Notes under the pieces: model-generated | What the model was told of the DNA's origin: nothing | The model's database searches: none | The model's input: only the letters and a program-made list of their open reading frames with translations | Made by a program: the position numbers and the translations under genes | Assembly: GCF_036013525.1 (NCBI RefSeq) | Contig: NZ_CP107853.1 | Coordinates: forward strand, 4,340,001 to 4,404,000 | From: Nonomuraea sp. NBC_00507 | Lineage (GTDB): Bacteria; Actinomycetota; Actinomycetes; Streptosporangiales; Streptosporangiaceae | Direction of reading: 5' to 3' | Length of the DNA: 64,000 bases | Shown here: positions 42,504 to 51,933 of the stretch, one piece after another | Position numbering within the stretch: position 1 is the stretch's first letter | Layout: every line of letters begins with the position of its first letter

Positions 42504-43244
42504 CTAGAAGTGCTCAGATTCGCCCATGGAGTAGATGCCGTAGGCCCGGCGCAGCACCGGCAACGCCACATTGCGCACCCTGATGCCGCCCGGGGTCATG
42601 CCCTTCTCACTGCCCTTGTGGGCGTGCCCGTGCACGATCAGGTCGGCGCCGGCCGTGTCGACCGCCTCGGCCAGCAGGTAGCTGCCGAGGAAGGGGTAGA
42701 TCTCCGGCGGCTCGCCCTCCAGCGTCTCCTTGATAGGGGAGTAGTGCGACACGACCACGCGGTGGTCGGCCACGATCTCCTTCAGCGCGACCTTCCACGC
42801 CTCGGCGATGTAGCGGGTGTGGGCCACGAAGTTCTTGATCTCGCGCTCGCCGAACTCGCTCGCGCACTTTCCGGCGTACCCGCCGCCGAAGCCCTTGCCG
42901 CCGACCACGCCCAGCTTGTGCTCACCGCACTCGACCACCGCGCCGTCGTCGTCGAGCACGACGACCCCGGCGTCGCGGAGCTCGCCGGCGATCTCGTACT
43001 GCAGGTCCGAGTGGTAGTCGTGGTTGCCGAGCACCGCGACGACCGGGATGGGCAGGTCGCGCAGTTCGTCGGCCACCACCTTGCCCTCCTCCAGCGTGCC
43101 GTGCCTGGTCAGGTCTCCGGCCAGCAGGAACACGTCGGCCCGGTCTTCGATACCCGCAAGTTTCTTGCGGTATTGGCCGCGTTGGTCCTCTCCCAGGTGG
43201 ATGTCTCCCACGGCCGCTATGCGCAGGTCAATCAAGGTGCTCAT
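42504..43244 (-). CDS. Calcineurin-like metallophosphoesterase
   Basis: 246 residues with the metallophosphoesterase motifs in order: VGDIHLG (DxH), LLAGDLTRHG (GD), VAVLGNHDYHSD (GNHD), VVSHYSPI (H) and IVHGHAHKG (GHxH). It binds two metal ions and hydrolyses phosphomono- or diesters; substrate unknown. Starts inside the end of the BON gene (17-bp overlap). Confidence 0.9.
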   Translation of the reverse strand: MSTLIDLRIAAVGDIHLGEDQRGQYRKKLAGIEDRADVFLLAGDLTRHGTLEEGKVVADELRDLPIPVVAVLGNHDYHSDLQYEIAGELRDAGVVVLDDDGAVVECGEHKLGVVGGKGFGGGYAGKCASEFGEREIKNFVAHTRYIAEAWKVALKEIVADHRVVVSHYSPIKETLEGEPPEIYPFLGSYLLAEAVDTAGADLIVHGHAHKGSEKGMTPGGIRVRNVALPVLRRAYGIYSMGESEHF

Positions 43245-43476
43245 CCTCTCCTGGCTCGCTGAAGTCCACGACCTTGATCTCGTTGTGCACGCGGAGCTCG
43301 GGTGCCGCCTCGTGCGCCACCTGGCCGAGCCGTTCGCGCTGCTCGGCTCCGCTCACCTGACCCCGCAGGAACAGCTGGTCGCCTCTTATATCCACGCGAA
43401 TGCCGAGCTCGTGTGTGCGTCCGTCCTCGGCCAGCGCCTGCTGGACGCGGGCCGCGACGTACTGCGGAGCTTCCAT
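43228..43476 (-). CDS. Small BON-domain protein
   Basis: 82 residues (MEAPQYVAARVQQALAEDG then IRVDIRGDQLFLRGQVSGAE and HEAAPELRVHNEIKVVD), the single BON fold found in osmotic-stress proteins such as OsmY. No signal peptide. ATG 43476 follows GGAGGCGAGCG. Overlaps the phosphoesterase start by 17 bp, so it is the first gene of a two-gene unit. Confidence 0.8.
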   Translation of the reverse strand: MEAPQYVAARVQQALAEDGRTHELGIRVDIRGDQLFLRGQVSGAEQRERLGQVAHEAAPELRVHNEIKVVDFSEPGEDEHLD

Positions 43477-43665
43477 CGCTCGCCTCCTTCTTCTGTCGCC
43501 GCATGCCCGGGCATGAACCACTCAAACGGTGGCGTGCCGGTATCGCGGCAGCTCACCGTCCACCCCGAGCGCCTTGAGCGAGAGATGCCGGCTGCGGCCC
43601 AGCTCCGGCACGAGGGGCCGCTACCCCGGACGTTAGGCGGCAAACAGGAAGGGCAGGTGAGCGCC

Positions 43666-43923
43666 ATGGCTGATAAGGGAGAGTGGCACGAGGAGCGGGA
43701 CCGTAAAGGTCACGCCATGGTGCCGGCCACACCGCGTGACGTGGTCCACATCAGGGTGGGCTCGTTCATGTTGGTGTGCGCGTTCGCGTTCGCGGTGCTG
43801 GGGGTCATCACCGGGGCGCCCGTGATGACGGCGATCGCCATCGCGCTGGCCGTGGGCACGGTGGTCGACATCATCCTGGCCGTACGGCGTCAGAGTCGGC
43901 GGAGCGACGGAGAGGCGGGCTGA
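43666..43923 (+). CDS. Small membrane protein (DUF6343-like)
   Basis: 85 residues: a charged N-terminus (MADKGEWHEERDRKG), two hydrophobic helices (FMLVCAFAFAVLGVITGA; MTAIAIALAVGTVVDIILAV) and a basic tail. ATG 43666 is used; an in-frame GTG at 43657 is possible. It ends 8 bp before the SDR gene, so the two are probably one operon. Function unknown. Confidence 0.65.
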   Translation: MADKGEWHEERDRKGHAMVPATPRDVVHIRVGSFMLVCAFAFAVLGVITGAPVMTAIAIALAVGTVVDIILAVRRQSRRSDGEAG

Positions 43924-43930
43924 TCTCGAC

Positions 43931-44953
43931 ATGGCACCACTTCGCGGGCGAGTTGTGGTGGTGACGGGCGCGAGTGGCGGAGTCGGCCGGGCGGTCGCGC
44001 GCGAATTGGGGCAGCAGGGCGCCGAGGTGGCGCTGATCGCACGTGGGACGACGGGGCTGGGAGCCGCCGCCGTGGACGTGGGCGTCGCGGGCGGCAGCGG
44101 CCAGGTGTACGAGGCGGACGTGGCGGACTACGACCAGGTGAGGCAGGCGGCCGAGCGCATTGAGACGGAGTTGGGACCGATCGCGGTCTGGATCAACAAC
44201 GCCTTCTCCAGCGTTTTCGCCAAATTCACTGACATCACCCCGGAGGAGTACGAGCGCACCACAGCGGTCACGTACCTGGGGTACGTCTGGGGCACCAAGG
44301 TCGCCCTGGACCTCATGCGCCCGCGCAACGCGGGCGCCATCGTGCAGGCGGGCTCGGCGTTGTCGCAGCGCGGCATCCCGCTGCAGTCGGCGTACTGCGG
44401 CGCCAAACACGCGATCAAGGGATTCACGGAGTCGGTCCGCACGGAGCTGATGGCCGACCGCAGCGACATCCACATCACGCTGGTGCAGCTGCCCGCGCTC
44501 AACACCCCGCAGTTCGACTGGGTGCTGTCCAAGCTCCGCCGCCACCCGCAGCCGGTGCCGCCGATCTACCAGCCGGAGGTCGCGGCCAAGGCCATCGTGT
44601 ACGCGGCCGAGCATCCCGAGCGCAAGGAATACTGGGTCGGCGCCCCCACCGTCGCCACCCTGCTGGCGCAGCGGGTGGCGCCGGCACTGGTGGACCGGTA
44701 CGTGGCACGCACCGGGATCCGCTCCCAGCAGACGGACGAGAAGCCGCCGAGCGGGGTGTCCAACTTGTGGGAGCCGGCGGACGAGAGCACGGACTACGGC
44801 GCGCACGGCGCGTTCGACCGGCGCTCCCATGGGCGCAGCCCGCAGCTGTGGTTGTCCCGGCACCGCGGCCCTGTCCTGCTCGCGCTGGCCGGCGCCGCGG
44901 CCGCCGGCGCCGCCGCGACCGCCTTCCGCCGCGCCGCGTCGGCGCCGCCGTGA
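43931..44953 (+). CDS. SDR-family oxidoreductase with C-terminal membrane helix
   Basis: 340 residues. The N-terminal 260 are a classical short-chain dehydrogenase: VVVTGASGGVGRAVA (NAD(P)-binding), WINNAF (NNA), a Ser in QAGSALSQRG and YCGAKHAIKG (YxxxK). The extra C-terminal part ends with a hydrophobic Ala-rich stretch (GPVLLALAGAAAAGAAATAF) that may be a membrane anchor. Its last codons and stop lie in a 35-bp tandem repeat. Confidence 0.88.
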   Translation: MAPLRGRVVVVTGASGGVGRAVARELGQQGAEVALIARGTTGLGAAAVDVGVAGGSGQVYEADVADYDQVRQAAERIETELGPIAVWINNAFSSVFAKFTDITPEEYERTTAVTYLGYVWGTKVALDLMRPRNAGAIVQAGSALSQRGIPLQSAYCGAKHAIKGFTESVRTELMADRSDIHITLVQLPALNTPQFDWVLSKLRRHPQPVPPIYQPEVAAKAIVYAAEHPERKEYWVGAPTVATLLAQRVAPALVDRYVARTGIRSQQTDEKPPSGVSNLWEPADESTDYGAHGAFDRRSHGRSPQLWLSRHRGPVLLALAGAAAAGAAATAFRRAASAPP

Positions 44954-45002
44954 CCGCCTTCCGCCGCGCCGCGTCGGCGCCGCCGTGACCGCCTTCCGCC
45001 GC
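44917..45002 (+). repeat. 35-bp tandem repeat spanning the SDR stop codon
   Basis: The unit starting GACCGCCTTCCGCCGCGCCG occurs at 44917-44951 and 44952-44986, then a 16-bp partial copy to 45002. The TGA stop is formed at the junction of the first two units. As 35 is not a multiple of 3, the second copy is out of frame and untranslated; it records a local duplication of the gene's end. Confidence 0.9.
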
Positions 45003-45097
45003 ACCACCGCCCGGCCTTGATCCGCCGTCGTCGTCGCCTGGCCTCAGGCCCGCGTGTGCAAACGTCTACTCGGTGACCGTTTGGGTAGCCCGACCAC

Positions 45098-45694
45098 ATG
45101 AGTAGCCATGGCCACGCGGTCACCGACGCCATCCTTGACACGCTCAAGCGTGCCAGCTCCGGGCTGAAGGATGCCGGAGTGAAGTTCGCGCTGGCCGGGG
45201 GCTGCGCCGCGTACGCGAGGGGCGCCGCGCCCTCGCTCCACGATGTGGACTTCGTGCTCACCGAGCACGACGTGCCCGCCGCCCTTGAGGCACTGCGGGC
45301 GATCGGGTTCCAGACCGCCAAGCCGCCCGAGGACTGGCTGGTCAAGGCGTACGACGAGGGCCGGCTGGTGGACCTGATCTACCGGGTGTCCGACCTGCCG
45401 ATCACCGACGAGCTGCTCGACCGGGCCGAGCCGCTGAAGGCATCGGCGGTGATCGTGCCCGTGCTGGAGGCCACCGACCTGGTGATCTCGTGGCTGCTGC
45501 CGCTGTCGGAGCACGCCTGCGACTACGGGGCGCTGCTGGCCCAGGTGCGCGCGATGCGCGAGCAGGTCGACTGGCCGCGCGTGGCGGCCGTGACCGCGGA
45601 CTCGCCGTACGCGGCCACGTTCATCACCCTGCTGGAGCGGCTCGGCGTGCTCAACGGGCCGGTCGAGCCGTCCGGCGACCCCAAGTGGCCCTAG
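45098..45694 (+). CDS. Nucleotidyltransferase-fold protein
   Basis: 198 residues with KFALAGGCAAYARGAAPSLH followed by DVDFVLTEHDV, the GG...DxDF nucleotidyltransferase core, and VDLIYRVSDLPIT with the third acidic region. Resembles minimal nucleotidyltransferases of unknown substrate. No toxin partner adjacent. Its end overlaps the convergent SecA2 gene by 4 bp. Function not assigned. Confidence 0.7.
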   Translation: MSSHGHAVTDAILDTLKRASSGLKDAGVKFALAGGCAAYARGAAPSLHDVDFVLTEHDVPAALEALRAIGFQTAKPPEDWLVKAYDEGRLVDLIYRVSDLPITDELLDRAEPLKASAVIVPVLEATDLVISWLLPLSEHACDYGALLAQVRAMREQVDWPRVAAVTADSPYAATFITLLERLGVLNGPVEPSGDPKWP

Positions 45695-47892
45695 CCGCGC
45701 CGCGTGGCCGCGGTGACCCTCCGGAGGATGCGGTCCCACTCCGTGCCGAACGGGTTGTCCTGCACCAGATAGGTCCACGTCGCCTGCGGCCGCCTCAGCT
45801 CCCGCTCCGGCGTCTCGAACGACTCCAGCGACCGCCGCTCCACCTCGGCGAGCAGCGATTTGTACTCGGCCACGGCCTCCCGCTGGAACTCGTCGATCGG
45901 GCTCATCCGGCCCAGCGCCCGCAGATGGATGCCCTCGCGCAGGTCGGTCAGGAACGCCAGGTGCTCGGTCCAGCAGGTGTCGATGGCGTGCAGCACGATC
46001 TGGCGGGCCGTCTCGTCCCTGGTGTCCTCGGGCAGCTCCGCCCAGCGCTCGGGATCGGCCGCGGCCAGGGCCTTGGCGGCGGCGTCGCCGTGCAGGACCT
46101 TGTCACGCCACTCCAGGATCAGCTCGCGCTGGTGCTCCAGCAGCCGGGTGTAGCGCCACGTGTTGCGGTGGATCTCCAGGTTGACGCCCTCGGCGACGCG
46201 CTGGGCGTGGCCCACGAGGTAGGCGCCGCGCCGGTGACGCACGACCCCGTCGGCGTCCGCGGCAGGCGGGCGCTCGTCGGGGACGAACTGGGTGATCAGA
46301 TCGTCCTGCGTGCTGACGAAGAACACCGAGCCGCCGGGGTCGCCCTGGCGGCCGGCGCGGCCCCGGAGCTGGTCGTCGAGCCGGCTGCTGGCGTGGCGTC
46401 CTGAGCCGATCACGTAGAGCCCGCCGAGCTCGGCCACGCCCTCGCCGAGCCGGATGTCGGTGCCGCGGCCGGCCATCTGGGTGGAGACGGTGATCGCGTC
46501 GCGCTCGCCGGCCTTGGCGATGATCGCGGCCTCTTCGGCGTCGTTCTTGGCGTTGAGCACGACCGGCTCCAGGCCACGCCGCTGCAGGAGCTTGGCGAGG
46601 TTTTCCGACTCGGCCACGTCGAGTGTGCCGATGAGGATCGGCCGGCCCGTGGCGTGCGCCTCCTGGATCTCCTCGACCAGCGCGGCGTCCTTGTCGGGCA
46701 CGGTCGGGTAGATGCGGTCCGGCTCGTCCTTCCTGACACACGGCCGGTTGGACGGGATCACGGCGACCTTGAGCCCGTAGAACTCGCCCAGCTGCTCGCT
46801 GACGGCCACGGCGGTGCCGGTCATGCCGCAGATCTGCGGGTAGCGGCGGATCAGGCCCTGCACGGTGATCGAGTCGAGGATTTCGCCCTTCTCGCTGGGC
46901 GGCAGCGCCTCCTTGGCCTCCACGGCCGCCTGCAGGCCGTTGGGCCAGCGCTGCAGCAGCGCCACCCGGCCGCGCGAGGGGTTGATCAGCTGCACCTTGC
47001 CGTCGCGCACGATGTAGTCCACATCGCGGGCCAGCAGCGCGTGGGCGTGCAGGGCCAGGTTGAGCTCGATCAGCGTGCCCGGCTCGTGCTCGTCGTAGAG
47101 CTCGACGCCCAGGAGGTTTTCCACGCTGTCGGCGCCCTTGGGGGTGAGGTAGACGTTGCGGGCCTGCTCGTCGATCTCGTAGTGGTAGCCCCGGACGAGC
47201 TGCCTGACCAGGGCCGCCATCTCCGGCACCGCGTTGCCGGGGTCGGTGGAGCCGGCCATGACCAGCGGCACCCGGGCCTCGTCGACCAGCACGGAGTCGG
47301 CCTCGTCGATCAGCGCGACCTCGGGCGCGGGCACGATGATCTCGCTCGCGTCCGTACGGATCCGGTCGCGCAGCACGTCGAACCCGATCTCGCTGACCGG
47401 CCCGTAGGTGACGTCCTTCGCGTACGCTGCGCGCCGCTCGTCCGGCGTGGAGTTTTGACCGATCCAGCCCACGCTCACCCCGAGCGCCTCGTAGAACGGC
47501 CCCATCCATTCGGCGTCGCGCCTGGCCAGGTAGTCGTTGACGGAGATCACGTGCACGCGCTTGCCCTGCAGCGCGTAGCCCGCCGCGGCCATGGCGCCGG
47601 CCAGCGTCTTGCCCTCGCCGGTCGCCATCTCGGCGACCTTCCCGTCGAGCAGCGCGAGTGTGCCGAGCAACTGCACGTCATACGGCCGCAGCCCGAGGGT
47701 CCGGTCGGCGGCCTCCCGCGCGACGGCGCAGAACTCGGCCAGGTCGCCCATGTCCGGTTGGGGCAGCTCGTCAAGCTTCGCCACCCGCTCGGCGCGAGCG
47801 TCAGCCGCCTTGACGGTCTTCTGGTAGCCCGTCAAGGGCACGCCTCCTGGACGGTCCAGGAGGTTTTTGAATATTCCCTTTATCGAGGCCAC
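45691..47892 (-). CDS. secA2: Accessory Sec translocase ATPase SecA2
   Basis: 733 residues, shorter than housekeeping SecA (about 900-950) and lacking its C-terminal linker and zinc-binding Cys tail. Motifs: EMATGEGKTLAGAMA (Walker A), VNDYLARRDAEWM, ALIDEADSVLVDEAR, TGTAVAVSEQLGEFYGL and STQMAGRGTDIRLGEG, GRAGRQGDPG. SecA2 proteins export a subset of proteins with SecYEG. GTG 47892 is preceded by GGAGG. No substrate gene is adjacent. Confidence 0.93.
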   Translation of the reverse strand: MASIKGIFKNLLDRPGGVPLTGYQKTVKAADARAERVAKLDELPQPDMGDLAEFCAVAREAADRTLGLRPYDVQLLGTLALLDGKVAEMATGEGKTLAGAMAAAGYALQGKRVHVISVNDYLARRDAEWMGPFYEALGVSVGWIGQNSTPDERRAAYAKDVTYGPVSEIGFDVLRDRIRTDASEIIVPAPEVALIDEADSVLVDEARVPLVMAGSTDPGNAVPEMAALVRQLVRGYHYEIDEQARNVYLTPKGADSVENLLGVELYDEHEPGTLIELNLALHAHALLARDVDYIVRDGKVQLINPSRGRVALLQRWPNGLQAAVEAKEALPPSEKGEILDSITVQGLIRRYPQICGMTGTAVAVSEQLGEFYGLKVAVIPSNRPCVRKDEPDRIYPTVPDKDAALVEEIQEAHATGRPILIGTLDVAESENLAKLLQRRGLEPVVLNAKNDAEEAAIIAKAGERDAITVSTQMAGRGTDIRLGEGVAELGGLYVIGSGRHASSRLDDQLRGRAGRQGDPGGSVFFVSTQDDLITQFVPDERPPAADADGVVRHRRGAYLVGHAQRVAEGVNLEIHRNTWRYTRLLEHQRELILEWRDKVLHGDAAAKALAAADPERWAELPEDTRDETARQIVLHAIDTCWTEHLAFLTDLREGIHLRALGRMSPIDEFQREAVAEYKSLLAEVERRSLESFETPERELRRPQATWTYLVQDNPFGTEWDRILRRVTAATRRG

Positions 47893-47981
47893 AGTTCCTC
47901 CAACGCGCGCCGCGCCGACACCGTTCCCCGCACTCGCGAGGCGGGCCGCCGTACCGGACCTTAACCCATCCGGAGCCCCAC

Positions 47982-48905
47982 TCAGCCTGCTTCCGCCCGC
48001 GCCACGAGCACGGCGACGGCGGCGAGCAGCAGCACGCACCCCGACCAGGCGAGAAGTGTGAGATGTTCGCCGAACACCGCCACGCCGAGCAGGGCCGCGC
48101 CGACGGCCTCGCCCAGCGAGATGATCGAGACCGTGGTGGCGCTCAGCGCGGTCAGCGCACGGAAGTACAGCCCGTACGCCAGCGCCGTCGGCACCACGCC
48201 CAGATAGATCAGCAGGGCGGCCGTGGCCAGGCTCATCTCCGGCATCACTCCCTCCGCCAGCGCGAACGGCGCCAGGCACGCCGCGCCCACGACGAACCCG
48301 CCGATCGCCGTGCCCCGCGGGTCGTCGCTGTGGCGGCGGGAGAACAGGGTGACGCCGGCGTACCCGGCGGCCGAGGCCAGGGCGAAGCCGATGCCGGCGA
48401 CGGAGGACGTACGGGCCTGCAGCGCGGTTTCGGCGGTGAGCAGGGCGAGCCCGGCCAGGGCGGCGGCCAGCGAGGCGAACGCGACCTTGCCGAGGCGCTC
48501 GCGCAGCAGGAAACGGCTGCCCAGGGCGGCGAAGACGGGAGTGGCGCCCATGGTGACCACGGTGGCGACGGCCACACCGGAATGGGTGATCGCGGCGAAG
48601 TAGGCAGTCTGGTAGACGGCCATCCCGAAGCCGATGGGCAACACGCGCCAGGTCAGCCGGCTTTGATCATGGTCGCGCCGGCCTGCGTCGCTCTCTCCGG
48701 CCGGGTTCCTGCGCTTGGTGGAGGACAGGAGGGGAGTGAGGGCGAGCAGGCAGGCGGCGCCGATCAGGTAGCGCCAGAGTGACACGCCGACGGGGCCGAG
48801 GCCGCCGGTCTCGAAGAGGAGCGAACCGGCCGCGCCGCCGGTGCCCCAGGCGGTCGCGGCCACGGACACGTACACGGCGCCCCGCCGGGCGGAGACATGG
48901 GTCAT
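47982..48905 (-). CDS. EamA/DMT-family transporter
   Basis: 307 residues with about ten hydrophobic helices in two EamA repeats (first starting VYVSVAATAWGTGGAAGSLL, second AGIGFALASAAGYAGVTLF; LGVVPTALAYGLYFRAL and LGEAVGAALLGVAVFGE near the end of repeat two). Probable metabolite or drug exporter of the inner membrane; substrate unknown. Separated from upstream genes by a hairpin at 48999-49022. Confidence 0.88.
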   Translation of the reverse strand: MTHVSARRGAVYVSVAATAWGTGGAAGSLLFETGGLGPVGVSLWRYLIGAACLLALTPLLSSTKRRNPAGESDAGRRDHDQSRLTWRVLPIGFGMAVYQTAYFAAITHSGVAVATVVTMGATPVFAALGSRFLLRERLGKVAFASLAAALAGLALLTAETALQARTSSVAGIGFALASAAGYAGVTLFSRRHSDDPRGTAIGGFVVGAACLAPFALAEGVMPEMSLATAALLIYLGVVPTALAYGLYFRALTALSATTVSIISLGEAVGAALLGVAVFGEHLTLLAWSGCVLLLAAVAVLVARAEAG

Positions 48906-48998
48906 GACAGGAGCTCTCCGATGGGAGTGGTGGAAATGGGCCCAGTACGCGGGCAGCAGCCACTCCCGGATCAGTCAGACCCGGAGATTTCAGGAAAG

Positions 48999-49022
48999 GC
49001 CGCCCGCTACTGGGCGGGCGGC
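48999..49022 (-). terminator. Hairpin terminator after the DUF574 methyltransferase gene
   Basis: GCCGCCCGC (48999-49007) pairs perfectly with GCGGGCGGC (49014-49022), loop TACTGG. It lies 60 bp beyond the methyltransferase stop and before the EamA gene. No T-run. Confidence 0.55.
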
Positions 49023-49083
49023 GGAGAGCAGATCAAACGTCGCGGCACAGCCCTCACCCTAGCGCCTCACGGGCGGCGGCCCC

Positions 49084-49902
49084 TCAGAGGTGCGGCTTGC
49101 GGGCCACGCCGCCCAGCAGCAACTCCTCCCAGGGCGCCAGCGGCCCCGGGATTCGCTCGTCGGGATGCCATTCCGGCAGGTGCACCACACCAGGCTCCAC
49201 GGGCGCCAGGCCGTCGAAGAAACCGGAGATGGCCGCCCGCTCACGGAAGTACCCGGTGCCCATGGTCGCCTGGAGCAGCACCTCCAGAGCCTTGGCCTTG
49301 GGGCTGGGGGAGGCCATGAGGCTCGAGGCGGCGAGGTAGCTGCCCGGTGCCAGCGCGGCCATGTACCGCTTGACCAGCCCGTGCGGATCCTCCTGGTCGG
49401 ACAGCAGGTGCAGCAGCCCGACGGCCAGGAGCCCCGTGGGCTGCGTCAGGTCGATGAGCTTGGTCAGCGCCGGGTGCCCGAGCACGGATTCCACGTCGCG
49501 GACGTCGGCGGTGATCGCGTCGGCGTTCGGGTTGCCGCTGAGTAGCGCGCGGGCGTGCGGCTCCACCATGGGGTCGATGTCCACGTAGATCACCCGGCAC
49601 CGGGGATCGGCGAACTGGGCGACCTCGTGCGTGTTCTCCACCGTGGGGAGCCCGGCGCCCAGGTCGACGATCTGCCTGATGCCCGCCTCGCGGACGAGGA
49701 AGTCCACGACCCGGCCGAGGAAGGCGCGGCTGCACCAGACCAGGTTCACCACCTCGGGCACCGCGTCCTTCAGCTTGCGGGCCACGGAGCGGTCGGAGGC
49801 GAAGTTCTCCATGCCGCCGAGCAGGGCGTCGTGGACGCGCGCCACGCTCGGCTGGTCCGGATCGACGCCGGGTGGAGCCCACTCGTGACTGTTCAGACTC
49901 AC
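49084..49902 (-). CDS. SAM-dependent methyltransferase, DUF574 family
   Basis: 272 residues: PSVARVHDALLGGMENFASD (typical start of this actinomycete family), IVDLGAGLPTVENTHEVAQ (SAM-binding motif I), VIYVDIDPMVEPHARALL (motif II) and a SAM-fold end (APWEELLLGGVARKP). The family is strongly expanded in actinomycetes; substrates are unknown. GTG 49902 is preceded by GGAGG. Confidence 0.88.
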   Translation of the reverse strand: MSLNSHEWAPPGVDPDQPSVARVHDALLGGMENFASDRSVARKLKDAVPEVVNLVWCSRAFLGRVVDFLVREAGIRQIVDLGAGLPTVENTHEVAQFADPRCRVIYVDIDPMVEPHARALLSGNPNADAITADVRDVESVLGHPALTKLIDLTQPTGLLAVGLLHLLSDQEDPHGLVKRYMAALAPGSYLAASSLMASPSPKAKALEVLLQATMGTGYFRERAAISGFFDGLAPVEPGVVHLPEWHPDERIPGPLAPWEELLLGGVARKPHL

Positions 49903-49991
49903 GCGGGCCTCCTTCCGTCCGATGACGCGGATGCTATCCGCACCTGGGGCTCCGACGCCCGGCCTCGCAGGCGGTTGTCAGGAGAGTCAGG

Positions 49992-51077
49992 TCACCGTGT
50001 CGGCTGTCCCGCCACCAGCACCCCGAGCGCCGGGGCGACCGGCCGGCGCGAGAGCAGGCGCTTGAGCGCAGGCGCGAGCGGCCGCTCCACGAACCTGTGC
50101 ACCAGGTACGCCGCCCCCAGCATGACGAGGATGAGCCCGCACAGCAGCACGTGCGCGTCGACCGCGTCCCCGAGCCTGGCGAACACGATGAAGCCGATGT
50201 GGGCGTGCAGCAGATAGAGCGGGTACGTCAGCGCCCCGGCCGGCACCAGCCACGGCCTGCCCAGCCGCTGGGTGACGCGCAGCGCCACGAGCGTCATGAC
50301 CAGGAAGATGACCACGACGACGGTCGTGATGATCGCGGGCGAGTACGTGACGGAGTAACGGTCGCCGACCGCGTCGGCATACCCGATGGCCCGGTAGACG
50401 GCGTTGCCCAGGCAGATCGGCACCAGCAGGGCGATCTGCAGGTTCAGCCCGAACTTGTAGAGCATGAACAGCGCCATCCCCGCGATGAAGTAATGCGCGA
50501 ACTCCGACTGCACGACCAGGTCCGCGACGCCTGGAACCAGCCCCAGCTGGACCCCGAACGTCAGCCCCAGCCAGATCCACAACCCCGCCATGACGCGGGC
50601 GCGGGTCATCCCGATCCAGGTGAACACCAGGATGAGCAGGTAGAAGCGCATCTCGGCCCAGAGCGTCCAGTAGACGACGTCCACGTTCGCGATGTCGGGC
50701 ACCGCCTGGAACATCGTCAGGTTCGCCAGCACCTGCGGCAACGTCACCTGGAACATCCCCTGCCCCAGCGTCACGGCGACCGTGGCGGTGACGGCGATGC
50801 CGACCCAGTAGGCGGGGTAGAGCCGCACGGCCCGCGACACCAGGAACGCCCGCGGGCTCCTGCCCCACGCGCTCATCAGCACCACGAACCCGCTGATCAG
50901 GAAGAACAGGTCCACGCCGAGGTAGCCGTATTTGGACCAGGAGCTCTCCTCGGGGAAGGCGACCGGGCTGGCGCCGCCGACCCAGCCGGAGAACGTGTAG
51001 TGGAACACCACAACGCACAGCGCAGCCAGAAGCCGGAGCCCGTCGATCTCGTACAGCCTGTCTGACCTGGTTCGCAT
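49992..51077 (-). CDS. Acyltransferase-3 family membrane acyltransferase
   Basis: 361 residues with about ten membrane helices; the N-terminal signature is RLYEIDGLRLLAALCVVVFHYTF, with the invariant His in helix 1, followed by GYLGVDLFFLISGFVV and RAVRLYPAYWVG. The family O-acylates extracellular sugars, lipids or antibiotics. ATG 51077 is preferred (GGAAGGGG upstream) over in-frame ATG 51098. Acceptor unknown. Confidence 0.88.
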   Translation of the reverse strand: MRTRSDRLYEIDGLRLLAALCVVVFHYTFSGWVGGASPVAFPEESSWSKYGYLGVDLFFLISGFVVLMSAWGRSPRAFLVSRAVRLYPAYWVGIAVTATVAVTLGQGMFQVTLPQVLANLTMFQAVPDIANVDVVYWTLWAEMRFYLLILVFTWIGMTRARVMAGLWIWLGLTFGVQLGLVPGVADLVVQSEFAHYFIAGMALFMLYKFGLNLQIALLVPICLGNAVYRAIGYADAVGDRYSVTYSPAIITTVVVVIFLVMTLVALRVTQRLGRPWLVPAGALTYPLYLLHAHIGFIVFARLGDAVDAHVLLCGLILVMLGAAYLVHRFVERPLAPALKRLLSRRPVAPALGVLVAGQPTR

Positions 51078-51235
51078 GGGTCCACCCCTTCCTGTCATGG
51101 AGAGGGTGCGCTCGAACCCTTGCGCCGGGGTTGACATCGCCTGCCTGCAAGCACTTTGCAAGGGGTTTACCGAGATGCCTCGGGGTAGCGGGGGCGTGCC
51201 CGACGAAGACGGAAGAAGAGAGGAAGAGAGCCCCT

Positions 51236-51523
51236 ATGGAGCTCTGGGACTATCGACCTGACGTCTATGACCGCGGACGGAGCCTCGACCTCGTGAACTA
51301 CCACGTGCAGGCGACGGACGGGAAGATCGGGACCGTCGACGAGGCGACGTACGAGGTCGGCGAGAGCTACATCATCGTCGACACCGGACCTTGGATCTTC
51401 GGCAAGAAGGTCATGCTCCCGGCGCAGGTCGTCACGAGCATCGACCCTCAGGAGCGCAACGTGTGGTCGCGCCCCTCGGCGGGCGCGGCCCTTCGCCACG
51501 TGACGTTGTGGCGTCGTACCTGA
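51236..51523 (+). CDS. PRC-barrel-like small protein
   Basis: 95 residues. LVNYHVQATDGKIGTVDEAT and SYIIVDTGPWIFGKKVMLPA give the beta-barrel pattern of PRC-barrel proteins, ending SIDPQERNVW. AGGAAGAG precedes ATG 51236. Widespread small stress-related proteins without known biochemical role. Confidence 0.75.
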   Translation: MELWDYRPDVYDRGRSLDLVNYHVQATDGKIGTVDEATYEVGESYIIVDTGPWIFGKKVMLPAQVVTSIDPQERNVWSRPSAGAALRHVTLWRRT

Positions 51524-51558
51524 CAGCAGATGGCAGGTACGGCTGGAACGCTGGATCC

Positions 51559-51933
51559 ATGACGACGAAGGCAAAACTCCTGGCGTTCACCATCGACTGC
51601 GCCGAGCCCAAGAAACTGGCCGAGTTCTACCACGAGATCACCGGCTGGGACATCCAGTACGCGGAGGACGAGTACGCGGCCGTGGGCGACGGCACCACGA
51701 ACATCTACTTCGGCCGGGTCGCCGACCGCCGGCCGGTGACGTGGCCCAGCCCGGACAAGCAGTTCCACCTCGACTTCCGGGTGCCGGACGTGGAGAAGGC
51801 GGCAGAGGAGTACATCGCGCTGGGGGCGACCAGGCCCGCGTTCCAGCCGGGGGTCACGGAGGAGGGGACACGCTGGATCGTCCTCCAGGACCCGGAGGGC
51901 CACCTGTTCTGCGTCTGCCCGGAGGCATCCTGA
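51559..51933 (+). CDS. VOC-family (glyoxalase-like) protein
   Basis: 124 residues with the paired beta-alpha-beta repeats of the vicinal oxygen chelate fold: LLAFTIDCAEPKKLAEFYHE at the start, HLDFRVPDVEKAAEEYIALG in the middle, WIVLQDPEGHLFCVC at the end with the expected Glu/His positions. Metal-dependent enzymes or resistance proteins; substrate unknown. Follows the PRC-barrel gene by 35 bp. Confidence 0.85.
   Translation: MTTKAKLLAFTIDCAEPKKLAEFYHEITGWDIQYAEDEYAAVGDGTTNIYFGRVADRRPVTWPSPDKQFHLDFRVPDVEKAAEEYIALGATRPAFQPGVTEEGTRWIVLQDPEGHLFCVCPEAS

Noticed and set aside
45098..45694. Toxin of a MNT/HEPN-type toxin-antitoxin pair
   Set aside because: Only the nucleotidyltransferase fold is present; no adjacent HEPN or other partner, and the neighbour is secA2.
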